The notes under the pieces were generated by a model, which was not told the origin of the DNA, made no database searches, and was given only the letters and a program-made list of their open reading frames with translations. Of a stretch of DNA of 64,000 nt, positions 23,698 to 32,693 are shown piece after piece; positions within the stretch are counted from its first letter, which is position 1, and every line of letters starts with the position of its first letter. The stretch lies in assembly GCF_031143425.1 (NCBI RefSeq), contig NC_090451.1:354834339-354898338 (forward strand), written 5' to 3'. The position numbers and the translations under genes are program-made. The stretch comes from Pleurodeles waltl (Eukaryota > Chordata > Amphibia > Caudata > Salamandridae).

Positions 23698-24873
23698 TCA
23701 GCAGATGTCGTCCGCTGTGCGCGGTGTAAGGAAAGGACCACGTGTGGACTCGGTTGAGTCAGAGTTTGTATCCTGTTCCAGTTCGGTTTCCATTTGCAAG
23801 GGTAGGGCGGCGGGAGAAGCGTTGACGAAATTGGATGTTGTCCGAAGGAGCCGAGAGCGCTTGGATTTTGCCTGCTCAGGTGAGGGCCTAGTCCCTTGTC
23901 TCTTGCGTAGCTTACGGTTCAGCGTGGAGAGAGGTCTGTTATCGTCCTGAGTGCTTGTGTCTATCGGGTCTGCTAGGCCTTTGGCATGCAGCCAAGTCAA
24001 GGCATCTTCCGGGGTGGTAAAAAAGAAGGAGCGAGTATCATCCTGTACCCGAAGTCTGGCTGGGAACATCAGTGCGTATTTGATATTGTGTTTGCGGAGG
24101 CATGTTTTAACTCGGTAAAAGGAGTTGCGTTTTTTTTGCACTTCTGCTGTAAAGTCTAGATAGGCTGTTATCGTAGCATTTTCATAGCACACTGGGCCCG
24201 ATTTGCGGAATAATTGGAGGATAAGGTCCCTGTCACGGTAGTTAAGGAGTCTTATTATAAGAGGTCGTGGCTGTGAGCCGGGTGCTGGAGGTCTGCCTGG
24301 GATCCTATGTGCTCTCTCAATAGAGAAGAACTTCGGGATATTGTTTTTGAGGATTGTGTCTATGAGCCATTGTTCGATGAACAGTTCCGCGCTTAAGCCG
24401 TCTGCGCGTTCGGGGAATCTGACCAGGCGTATGTTGTTGCGGCGGGACCTGCCTTCTGCATCTTTCGTTCTGCGTTTTAAGAAATCAACTTCTGTTGATA
24501 GCTGCGTTAGCTGTAGTTGCAGGTCTTTCATGTAACCAGGTAGGGACGCCGTGTCCTTTTCAAGTTCGGACACTCTATCGGCTAGAGCGTGTTGGTCAGT
24601 GCGAAGGATGTTGAGATCTTCCGTTACAGAGCCTATTTTGGCTTCCAAGGTGGTCTTAGTGTCCAGAATGGCTTGCAAGATTTTTTCAAATTGTGAAGTG
24701 TGTGATTGTAAAGTTAGTTCCAGCTTCTGTAATGTTGACTTCGCGGTGGTGTGAGCTTCTGGAGGGGATGTTGTAGTGTGATCCATTTTGGTGAGAGGTG
24801 CTCGGGTAGTCTTTGGCTTCACCATTTGAGAGACGCAGCAGTGTCTGTGAATTAGTGCTGCGTATGGGCTCAC
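23698..24873 (-). CDS. L1 ORF1 protein, intact open frame
   Basis: An unbroken frame of 391 residues. About residues 45-130 are rich in heptad-spaced Leu/Ile/Val (LQKLELTLQSHTSQFEKIL, then DRVSELEK), a likely coiled coil for trimerisation. Next comes an RRM-like region with AEGRSRRNNIRLVRFPE, and a C-terminal domain with ERAHRIPG, RPLIIRLLNYRDRDLIL and YFDFTAEVQ-like YLDFTAEVQKKR. The tail is basic (LRKRQGTR, KSKRSR). L1 ORF1p coats L1 RNA and acts as a nucleic-acid chaperone in the L1 RNP. The start may be Met at 24822 (MVKPKTTRAP) rather than 24873. It is the only full-length transposon protein frame in the window. Confidence 0.9.
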   Translation of the reverse strand: MSPYAALIHRHCCVSQMVKPKTTRAPLTKMDHTTTSPPEAHTTAKSTLQKLELTLQSHTSQFEKILQAILDTKTTLEAKIGSVTEDLNILRTDQHALADRVSELEKDTASLPGYMKDLQLQLTQLSTEVDFLKRRTKDAEGRSRRNNIRLVRFPERADGLSAELFIEQWLIDTILKNNIPKFFSIERAHRIPGRPPAPGSQPRPLIIRLLNYRDRDLILQLFRKSGPVCYENATITAYLDFTAEVQKKRNSFYRVKTCLRKHNIKYALMFPARLRVQDDTRSFFFTTPEDALTWLHAKGLADPIDTSTQDDNRPLSTLNRKLRKRQGTRPSPEQAKSKRSRLLRTTSNFVNASPAALPLQMETELEQDTNSDSTESTRGPFLTPRTADDIC

Positions 24874-24879
24874 TGCGAT

Positions 24880-26091
24880 GAGTGCCGCTTGGTCAGATAT
24901 TGTGGCAAGCCGGCCAATTAGAGCATATGTCTGGCGAATAACTTGGGGAGAAGCAGCGAAAAACGTTAACTATCTGCTTATGAGGCCTGCAGTTTGCAGT
25001 GTCAGCCGGGACTCGTGATGTTGAGGAGGCGTGGATTTGGCGCTTCCAGACTAGGTAGAAGCAGTGTCTGTACTGAATGTTTCGGGTTTTGAGGGGATTT
25101 TTGGCGTAACATTAAGTTGCGACCCGAAGTGTCGCCAGGAGGCTCACCTTGTGTTATTGTCTGCACCTATTTTGTCCCTGGGACCCGTCCGCCATTTGTG
25201 CTGCAGCTGCCTCTCTTCTCCTGAGGAGTGGCGTTTGATAAAGTTGGTGTAGGCCCAGAATGTCTGTGTAGGCAGTCCAAACTTTGCTGATTCTGTCTTC
25301 CTGGGGGCCACAGGGGGGCTTGGGGTGATGCTGTTGCTCAAATGCGGCCGCTTAGTGTAGCCTTGGTACGCATCCCGCTTGTGGGGGACGTTCAAGCAGT
25401 TTGGTTCTCTTTGCAGGTGAGATCGGCTCTCCGGGACCGCAGGACCGCGGCCCTACGGGGGTTTGGAACTCCAAAATGGCGGCCTCCAATTGTGAGGCCA
25501 TTTGACAAAATTACGTACTCGCCCGTTTTGCGGACCGGCAGCGGTACCTGTTTTGGGTTTCGGAGGTCCCGGGTGTGAGTCGGGTCTGCGGGGCGTCCCC
25601 TCGGGTGCCCGCCGGGTGCTTCCACGGGGACGGAAGCGGTCCGAGCGGGCACGCACCGGTGTAATCTGCTCTGGACTGAGCAGGGCTGTGAGTGGGAGGT
25701 CACGGACGGTCCTGCGCGTGCTGGGTAATCTCCTGCAGGATCGCGGCCGGCCTCGGCGTGCACGTTGGGGTCGTGGTGCCGACTTCTTGCCTCTGTAGTT
25801 CTGCCGGGGCTCGAGCGAGGGCTCCGGATCACCGAGCATGCGGCTCCGCTCTCCTAGGCCGTGTGGTCTTCAAGACGTGTGCAGATCGCGGACATGCAAT
25901 TTTCTGCGGGATCACAGCAGCTTCGGGGCTGCGATCCCGGTCGATGGAGCAGCCCTCCGGGGCCCTCTGAGCGGCTTCTTCACCCTGCACCAGGGGGGCT
26001 AGGGCCTCAACAACAGGATAATTGAGCGGGCTAAGTGACGGAGCTGCAGTTTATGCTGCCGCTCCGATCGCCATCTTGGCCACGCCCCCTC
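24880..26091 (-). promoter_or_regulatory. L1 5' UTR with CpG-rich internal promoter region
   Basis: No long minus frame, high GC and many CpG (for example CGCGGCCGG near 25742), contrasting with AT-rich surroundings. It lies between the element's 5' terminus and ORF1, where L1 internal promoters sit. Minus frames at 25839-25392 are GC-rich arginine/proline strings of low credibility. Confidence 0.7.
26069..26080 (-). promoter_or_regulatory. YY1-like site at the L1 5' terminus
   Basis: On minus the sequence is GCCAAGATGGCG, matching the AAnATGGC core bound by YY1. It lies within about 25 bp of the element's 5' end, as in human L1 where such a site helps set the start point. The function here is inferred. 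Confidence 0.6.
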
Positions 26092-26106
26092 TGTGCTGAG
26101 AAGTTT
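26092..26106 (+). repeat. L1 target-site duplication, right copy
   Basis: TGTGCTGAGAAGTTT, identical to 17808-17822, at the 5' end of the L1. Confidence 0.9.
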
Positions 26107-26709
26107 GATACCAAACGTCCCAGTTTTCAGTGTAGCCATTATGGTGCTGTGGAGTTTGTGTTTGACAGACTCCCAGACCATATACTCTTATGGCTACCAT
26201 GCACTTACAATGTATAAGAATGGACTTAGACACTGTAGGGGCATAGTGCTCATGCAACTATGCCCTCACCTGTGGTACAGTGCACCCTGCCTTAGGGCTG
26301 TAAGGCTTGCTAGAGGGGTGACTTACCTATGCTCCAGGCAGTGTGAGGGTGGCATGGCACTCTGAGGGGAGTGCCATGTCGACTTAGTTCTTTTCTCCAC
26401 ACCAGCACACACAAGCTGTGAAGCAGTGTGCATGTGCTGAGTGAGGGGTCCCTAGGGTGGCATAAGACATGCTGCAGCCCATAGAGACCTTCCCTGGCAT
26501 CGGGCCCTTGGTACCAGGAGTACCAGTTACAAGGGACTTACCTGAGTGCCAGGGTTGTGCCAATTGTGGAGACAAAGGTACAGTTTAGGGAAAGAACACT
26601 GGTGCTGGGGCCTGGTTAGCAGGGTCCCAGCACACTTTCAAATCATAACTTAGCATCAGCAAAGGCAAAAAGTCAGGGGGTAACCATGCCAAGGAGGCAT
26701 TTCCTTACA

Positions 26710-26830
26710 AGGGGTCTCAGACATCACCTGTTGGCACTGGCCACTCAGAGGTGTCCATTGTGCCCTCACACCTCTGCATCCAAGATGGCAGAGGTCTGGG
26801 ACATCCATCTGCCACTGGAAGTGTGGGGTG
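26710..26830 (-). mobile_element. Fragment of LTR-G
   Basis: About 120 bp containing GGGGTCTCAGACATCACC and AAGATGGCAGAGGTCTGGGA. It matches the block at 33990-34015 and the wider block at 54149-54245 in LTR-G copies, in the same orientation. It may be a remnant of the 3' LTR of the Gmr1-like element at 28065-35147, which is also on minus, but the intervening sequence is unrelated. Confidence 0.55.
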
Positions 26831-28064
26831 GTCAGAAAGAGGGTAAAACTGGATTTGTGCACCCTCAGCTAATAACGCTGATTCAGCATATATTAGTTCT
26901 ATAGGGAGGTGTGTGTAGAGAGTGTCTATGGTAGTGGCTGTGTCTGCAAGAGGGAGTTCCTTTTACGGACTAGGTGGTCTCATACACATAATAGTGTCAT
27001 GCTTCAGCATTTGACCACCTAGCCCACCCAGGTAAGATAGTACTACCTGGGCGGACTCAACCTCGTTGTTAAAGGAACGACAGAGGGAGTGCTGCAATAA
27101 ATCTTACTGGATATTTACAGGGATCCAGATGAGGTAAGAATAAAATTACCATACACGTCGCCTATCACAGTTAGTTAAGTACTTTAAGAGAGGTGTATGC
27201 AGTTAAGACTAAAAGTATAATTGGGACTCAGTTGAGTTCTAATGTCTCACGGAGTCCAAAAGTCAGGGACCAACATATTTCTGCCCTCTCTATGTGCTGG
27301 AAGGTCAGGGGAATTCGTCAAGGTCAAGGATCCCCGAGAAGTAGATGCTATTAAGCATGCTCGCCGAGTGGAAAAGGAAAAATAGACGGCCTACCTGAAC
27401 TGACTGTTCGTATTACGGTAGGTCTGTAGAGAAAATAAACTTGTAATTATAATAAATATGGTGACTCTGTGTCGTAAAACACAGCAAGCACACAACACAG
27501 CATACAAGGTGATAAAAGCAGTGCAGAAACAAAACACACACACACAATGACATGCATTGGGGGACTAACCCCAAGGAAAAGGACAAAAAGCCTCTGGTCT
27601 GGGTGATGCCGGGGGAGGTATCCCTTGTAGTCTCACTCTATGAGGAGATTAAGCAATGACAAAGACAAAGACGATGCTGAAAATACAAAATTCATAAGGG
27701 ATCGTCACAGGGGAGTGCCCCGCAGGGTTGCTAAATGGCCAGACTAGTGAGCCTGGTTGGAGTTACCTGGTAGAAAGGAAAAGAGGAAGGGACCTACGGC
27801 CAAGAAGCAAAGCTGTAAAAGGACAAGTTGCAGGCAAGGCTAGAACCATGACTTACCACTCTAAAGGGAATACCGGTGGGTGTACCTACATGCCGGTGCC
27901 CAGCTGCTTTGGTGCCAAGAAGAGTGGGCGCCCGGTATTTAAGAATGGTAGCAAGCAATGAAGCGTTCCATAAAAAAATGCACCGGTGGTTGCCGGCGTA
28001 AGATGAATGTATGCGGTGCTGCCGATACTCATGTCCGGAGCACAGTTGTGTGTATGGCATTTGC
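26831..28064. other. Unclassified interspersed sequence, no supported gene
   Basis: It lies between an LTR-G scrap and the truncated RNase H of the Gmr1-like element. It contains a cluster of strong inverted repeats (26956-27078), AATAAA at 27096 and again near 27437 and 27452, and a 77-residue plus frame (27728-27961) with no recognisable motif. This arrangement would suit an LTR and leader of an unrelated retroelement, but no gag, protease or primer site could be identified. Confidence 0.35.
26956..27078. repeat. Nested inverted repeats forming a three-stem structure
   Basis: Outer arms GTTCCTTTTA (26956-26965) and TAAAGGAAC (27070-27078) enclose two hairpins. Stem 1 is CTAGGTGGTC (26970-26979) with GACCACCTAG (27013-27022), 10 bp. 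Stem 2 is CCCAGGTA (27027-27034) with TACCTGGG (27044-27051), 8 bp. AATAAA follows at 27096. Either strand could fold. Confidence 0.7.
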
Positions 28065-29094
28065 TTTTCAGGACAGGTGCAGAGCAGATGGCCTGTTTGA
28101 GCTCATTAAAAGCTTTTTGACAGCTAGCTGTCCACAATACACTTTTAGGCATCTTTTTACTAGTGAGGTCATTAAGAGGAGCTGCAATGGAGCAATAATT
28201 TTTAATAAACCTCCTGTAATACCCTGTGAGGTCTAAAAAGGCTCTCACCTGGATTTGAGTAGTAGGAGGAGCCTATTCCATAATGGTCTGATCTCCTACA
28301 GTGGTGCAATCTGTTCCCCACCTACTAGGTGGCCCAGATAAACCACTTTCCCCTGCCCTATCTGGCACTTTGAGGCCTTGATAGCGAGGCCTGCCTTTTG
28401 CAGGGCCTCTAAAACTTTCAACAGGTGGACCAGGTGATCATCCCAGGTGGAGCTAAAGACAGCTATATCATCTAGATATGCTGCACTAAAAGCTTCCAAC
28501 CCTTGCAGGACTGTGTTCACCAACATTTGAAAAGTAGCAGGTGCATTCTTCCGACCAAAGGGCATTACATTGAATTGATAGTGCCCTCCAATGGTTGAGA
28601 ATGCAGTTTTAGGTTTTGCATCTTCTGATAGCCTAATCTGCCAATACCCTCCAGTTAAGTCAAAAGTGCTCAGATACTTGGCAGAAGCCAGTGTATTAAT
28701 CAGCTCATCTGCCCTGGGTATAGGGTGAGCATCTGTCTTGGTTACTTGGTTTAGCCCTCTATAGTCAACACATAACCTCATCTCTCTTTTACCATCTTTA
28801 CTGTGAGGTTTAGAAACAAGCACCACTGGGCTAGCCCATGGGCTTTCTGAAGGGGTCAATCACTCCTAAGTCGAACATTTTCTGAACCTCTTGTTTAATG
28901 CAGTCCCTGACATGGTCAGGCTGCCTATAAATCTTACTTTTGACAGGTAAACTGTCTCTAGTATTGATTGTATGTTCCCACCAAGTAGTGCTACCTAGTA
29001 TCAGTGAGAAGAGTTCGGAAAACTGACTTAAAAGATTTACACAGTTGTCTTTCTTCTCAGCAGTAAGACAATCTGCCAGTACTACTCCCTCCAC
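28065..29094 (-). pseudogene. Gmr1-like reverse transcriptase and start of RNase H
   Basis: Frame 29094-28831 holds the RT leader (SLPVKSKIYRQPDHVRDCI). Frame 28859-28296 holds the RT: SPWASPVVLVSKP, MRLCVDYRGLNQVTKTDAHP, STFDLTGGYWQIRL, FGRKNAPATFQ and AAYLDDIAVFS with YLDD, then KASKCQIGQGKVVYLGH. Frame 28248-27886 begins the tether (FLDLTGYYRRFIKNY) and RNase H (SAPVLK), then becomes unrelated sequence near 28065. RNase H catalytic residues are therefore missing. The PFGxK block has Arg for Lys-preceding Gly spacing intact. The leader follows the integrase tail in an adjacent frame. Confidence 0.9.
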
Positions 29095-30330
29095 TAAGCC
29101 ATAAGCTTCAGTGGTGGAGAAGAGATCAGGGAGAGGGTTACTCTCTTCTTCCTATCCCTCATCAGTTGCCATGAGTAGGGTGAGATCAGCCCCGTCATAG
29201 GAGGTTTTAGGCGGTTGACATGGAGCACCCTAATGGGACTCTTGGCAGTGACCAGGTCTACCAAGTAGGTAACCTCACCCTTTCTCTCAACAATTACATG
29301 GGGTCCACTATATTTGTCCTGGAGTGCTCTTGGGGCCACAGGCTCAAATACCCACACCTTCTGTCCTGGGTGCTACTGGGTCAGGACATCCTTCTGGTCA
29401 TGCCATTGCTTTTGCAGCTCCTGGCTGGCCTGAAGGTTTTTACTGGCCTTTTCCATGTACTCAGCCATTCTTGATCTTAGGCCAAGTACATAGTCAACAA
29501 TGTCCTGTTTAGGAGCTTTTAAAGGTTGTTCCCAACCCTACTTAACAAGAGCAAGGGGACCTCTCACAGGGTGCCCAAAGAGGAGTTCAAAGGGGCTAAA
29601 GCCCACTCCTTTTTGGGGTACCACCCTGTAAGCAAAAAGGAGGCAAGGTAACAGGACATCCCATCTCCTTCTGAGTTTTTCAGGGAGTCCCATTATCATA
29701 CCGTCGAGAGTTTTATTAAACCTCTCAACCAGACCATTTGTTTGTGGATGATAAGGAGTAGTGAACTTGTATGTTACACCACACTGCTTCCACATTGCTT
29801 TGAGGTATGCAGACATGAAGTTACTACCTCTGTCTGACACCACTTCTTTAGGGAAGCCCATCTGGAAAAGATTCCCAGGAGGGCCTTTGCCACTGCAGGA
29901 GCTGTAGTGGTCCATAAGAGGATGGCTTCGGGGTACATAATGGCATGGTCCACTACTACTAGGATAAACCTATTGCCTGAAGCTGTTGGAGGGTCAAGGG
30001 GGCCAACTATGTCAACCCCCACCATTTTAAAGGGCACCCCAACCACAGGAAGTGGAATTAAGGGGGCCTTTGGAGTGCCACCAGTCTTGCCACTGGCTTG
30101 GCAGGTCACACAAGAGCGACAAAACCCTTTGGTGTCCTCTGACATATGAGGCCAGTGAAACAGGGGAACAAACCTGTCCCAAGTTTTACTTTGGCCCAAA
30201 TGCTCAGCCAAAGGAATGTCATGTGCCAAGGTAAGAAGAAACTCTGTATTGCAGAGGGATGACCAATCTCCTGGCAGCTCCAGGCTTAGAGTCCCTTGGC
30301 TCAGTATACAGGAGGTTGTCTTCCCAATAT
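29094..30330 (-). pseudogene. Gmr1-like integrase
   Basis: Frame 30358-29774 contains the N-terminal zinc region (HDIPLAEHLG then CRSCVTC) and the first part of the core (VGVDIVGPLDPPTASGNRF, first Asp; VVVDHAIMYPEAI). After a shift near 29860, frame 29915-29538 has VVSDRGSNFMSAYL (second Asp), TTPYHPQTNGLVERFN (catalytic Glu) and PFELLFGHPVRGPLA. Frame 29357-29094 has the C-terminal ALQDKYSGPHVIVE and RVLHVNRLKPP. All DDE residues are present. The enzyme inserted element DNA into chromosomes. It lies between protease and RT. Confidence 0.9.
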
Positions 30331-30821
30331 ACCTTATGGCTGTCACTGACATCCCCATTCTGCTGTTTGGCAGCTTGCTGTCTCAAACCCTCTAGTGTGG
30401 GACAGGTCTGCTGTGCCACACTCAGCTCTTCCCTAGCAGCCCCCCCCCCTGCACCCAAAAGCTCAGCAGTGTCTACAGTCAGCTCATCTGGTGTAGGTTC
30501 TGCACAGGTAGAGGATTCCTCTTCCTCAAAAGGGGAATCTTCTGGTGAGGGAGGGACAGTGGGCAAGGATTTACCCTTCCAACCCCTAGCTTTTGGGAGC
30601 ACTTGGTTTATTGTTCCTGGATCCATGTTTCCCTGTCCTTTTTGCTTTTTGGCCTGAGCCCTGGTTAAAGCAAAAATATGCCCAGGAATGCCCAGCACTG
30701 CTGCATGAGTCTCCGACTCCACTTCAGCCCAAGCTGATGTCTCCAAATCATTGCCTAGTAAGCAATCTACAGGTAATTCAGTGACTACCACAACTTTCCC
30801 TGTAGGCCTCAACCTCAACAC
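30219..30821 (-). pseudogene. Gmr1-like protease C-terminus and spacer before integrase
   Basis: The 200-residue frame begins with VVVVTELPVDCLLGNDLE, where LLGND resembles the I-L-G-x-D motif near the end of retropepsins. A long acidic, Ser/Pro/Glu-rich spacer follows, then DSHKVYWEDNLLYTEP and RRLVIPLQYR, which lead into the integrase zinc region. The catalytic D-S/T-G is not clearly visible; the likely position (AVLVSDGGIDFANLV, in 31305-30778) is altered. Confidence 0.65.
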
Positions 30822-31305
30822 CGATAATTAGGGGTAGTTGCTTGTACTTACCCATATTAAGGGGACAAGCAACCAAGTTGGCAAAGTCAATACCACCATC
30901 AGAGACTAAAACAGCCTCTGTGGTCTCCCTAAAAAGACCAACCCCAACTACACTGCCAATAGTGAGCCCAGCTACACCCTTGGATTGGCTATGTGTAGTA
31001 GACTTCCCACCACCACTGCTATTACTAGGGGCCCTAGAATTTGCAGTTGGGGTTGTGGTGGTGGGAGGTTTGGTGTTTTTCTTTGGACAAGTGGCATCAC
31101 TTGCCCAATGGCCTTTTACTTTACATAAATAACACCAAGGCTTTTTCTGATTGTCAGAAGAGGATTTGGACGCAGCACCCCCAGAGGATTTTTGTGGGCC
31201 TGATGAAGACTCCGAAAGTTTACCTTTGTCCCCACCCTTGTCAGAAGACTTACAATCCTTCTTCTTGCCATCCTTGTCACCCCCTGAATGAACTTTTCTG
31301 TTCAC
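30778..31305 (-). pseudogene. Gag nucleocapsid zinc knuckle and protease N-terminus
   Basis: The frame starts lysine/serine-rich, then has CYLCKVKGHWASDATC, a zinc-knuckle-like motif with spacing C-x2-C-x4-H-x6-C rather than the usual C-x2-C-x4-H-x4-C. A Thr/Ser-rich linker follows, then a beta-rich segment (LTIGSVVGVGLFRETTEAVLV) that should be the start of the aspartic protease. The nucleocapsid would bind element RNA. Confidence 0.7.
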
Positions 31306-31335
31306 TCTTGTTCGGACCCATTTGTCTGCCTTCTT

Positions 31336-31874
31336 TCACAATTCTTGGGAAGAGGTCAGATCTGAGTCTACCAAGTACTGGTGCAACAAATCAGACACAC
31401 AGTTGTTCAAAATATGCTCTCTCAGGATCACAATGTACAGGCTTTCATAGTCTGATACTTTACAGCCATGTAACCACCCCTCCACGGCCTTCACTGAACA
31501 GTCAACAAAATCTGTCCCGTCTTGAGAGGACTCTTTTCTGGTGTCTCTGAACTTAATCCCGTATTGTTCAGTGGTTAAGCCAAATCCATTCATGAGTGCA
31601 TCCTTCAAAACTCTGTAGTTGTTAGCATCACTTTCTCTGACAGTAAGGAGCCTATCCCTACCCTTTGCAGTGAAGTATAGCCACAAGATAGCAGCCCACT
31701 GCCTTTGAGGGACCAACTGTACCATTCATGCCCTCTAAAGTGCAGCAAACCACTTGTTAATGCCATCTCCCTCCTTGGAAGGGCGACTATCTTATGCAGG
31801 TTTCTGGAATCTTGCTCTCTAACAGGATTACTATCTGAAACACTGCTGCTGCCGCCATGGGGACCTAACCCCAT
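31336..31874 (-). pseudogene. Gmr1-like gag capsid domain, SCAN-related
   Basis: Frame 31725-31336 contains QWAAILWLYFTAKGRDRL, then FGLTTEQYGIKFRDTRKES, DFVDCSVKAVEGWLHG, and SLYIVILREHILNNCVSDL. The FR...W...L...E..L...L layout is that of the capsid C-terminal half from which vertebrate SCAN domains are thought to derive (Gmr1-like gag). Frame 31874-31605 covers part of the upstream capsid. Capsid proteins assemble the particle in which reverse transcription takes place. A stop and frame changes break it. Confidence 0.75.
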
Positions 31875-32240
31875 TCTCGTGTCTTTCCCTCTCTATATCT
31901 AGGGATTCCCTATGTAAGGCCAGCTGCTGCTGGTTAAGCTTCAGTCTGGTCTCTTCCAACCTCAGCTTTCGGAGTTCCCTTTCCATTAAGTTATCCTCAG
32001 GGTGGGAGGCTTGGGAATGTTTGGATACAGAGGAGATTTGGGAATTGGCAGAGAGAGACCTGTCCCTAACTGGCTGGACCCAAGTAACCTAGTCTTTAGG
32101 TGTGAAAGATACCCTGCTAATGTGTGACCCTCTAACATTACCAGTGTCACTAGGTGGCGTGCTAGATGGCAGGCCATTGTAAGAACCCCCCCTAGCTTCT
32201 TCAGGGAACTCCTCTGAGTCTGACTGGGAAGCTTCCCCTC

Positions 32241-32429
32241 CTACCTCCCTTTTCTGAGATGGGCCAAACTGGTTCTGGCATCCTCTAAGAGCAGGTTAAA
32301 GAGAATCTCTTTTGTTGGATTCTTACCAAGGCTTAAACCTCTTTCTAAGCAGAGGCCCCTCAAACTTTTGTAGTTTAAACTCTCATAGGTTGCCTGAACA
32401 ACTTTGGGAGTGACCTCTACTGAAGACAT
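32241..32429 (-). pseudogene. Gag N-terminus of the Gmr1-like element
   Basis: A 62-residue frame MSSVEVTPKVVQATYESL...LRGLCLERGLSLGKNPTKEILFNLLLEDA. The start at 32429 is the first Met after the leader and lies 265 bp from the LTR edge, a typical distance. The RGLCLERGL...K..LI..L pattern recurs at the N-terminus of salamander Gmr1-like gag, by my recall. The frame breaks near 32241. Confidence 0.65.
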
Positions 32430-32439
32430 GATAGAAAAG

Positions 32440-32580
32440 GTTTAAGACAGAGAGAGAACAAGTTTTAGAACTTTTGAAAGAACAGAGAAAAAACGTTTTA
32501 AAACTTTTAGAAAACTTTTAAGTTTTCAGAACTTTTCAGAAACTTAGTAGAAAGTTTTAGAGCAGAAAAGTAAACTGTTT
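32440..32580 (-). repeat. Gag leader with reiterated AACTTTT motif
   Basis: On plus, about six close variants of GAACTTTT/AAACTTTT occur in 140 bp between the primer binding site and the gag start. They look like a degenerate short tandem repeat in the untranslated leader. No function is evident. Confidence 0.6.
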
Positions 32581-32671
32581 TGGTTCAATGTACATATAGT
32601 GAACTATTTGGTATAAGATTTGCTTATGAAAAGCACCAAATGACAAAGTGATAAAGCAGTTACAAGTACTT

Positions 32672-32691
32672 ATCCCACCGCTGCACCACCA
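32672..32691 (-). promoter_or_regulatory. Primer binding site, tRNA-Leu-like
   Basis: The plus strand ATCCCACCGCTGCACCACCA lies 2 bp from the LTR edge and matches the 3' end of vertebrate tRNA-Leu (acceptor ...TCCCACCGCTGC plus CCA), with two extra bases before CCA. Its position just inside the 5' LTR is where minus-strand DNA priming occurs. The tRNA match is from memory. Confidence 0.75.
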
Positions 32692-32693
32692 AA

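Larger units (their letters stand above)
17823..26091 (-). mobile_element. L1-type LINE, full length with degraded ORF2 and intact-length ORF1
   Basis: Minus-strand element of 8269 bp. It has a 5' end reading GAGGGGGCGTGGCCAAGATG, a CpG-rich 5' UTR (about 24880-26091), ORF1 (24873-23698), ORF2 (23168 down to about 19380, broken), a 3' UTR, AATAAA and an A-rich tail. Perfect 15-bp target duplications flank it. A 902-bp tandem duplication lies near the 3' end, so the unduplicated length would be about 7.4 kb. ORF1 is open throughout, suggesting a fairly recent insertion. Confidence 0.95.
16044..26709 (-). mobile_element. LTR-A copy 2, split by an L1 insertion
   Basis: The left half (16044-17822) starts TGTAGGAAGTTGG and the right half (26107-26709) ends CATTTCCTTACA. 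Together they match the uninterrupted copy at 48738-51397. Read on minus the LTR runs TGTAAGGAAA...CTTCCTACA, with an AATAAA signal at 16300-16295. The flanking 5-mers (ACAGC at 16039-16043 and AGGGG at 26710-26714) do not match, so no target duplication is preserved. The L1 between has a 15-bp duplication of LTR sequence, proving it arrived later. Confidence 0.85.

Noticed and set aside
25392..25839. Arg/Pro-rich minus frames in the L1 5' region
   Set aside because: GC-rich 5' UTR generates long frames by chance; no motif, and overlapping frames are equally open.
27728..27961. 77-codon plus frame as a retroviral gag start
   Set aside because: Follows AATAAA signals and hairpins as a gag might, but has no motif and no primer site was found.
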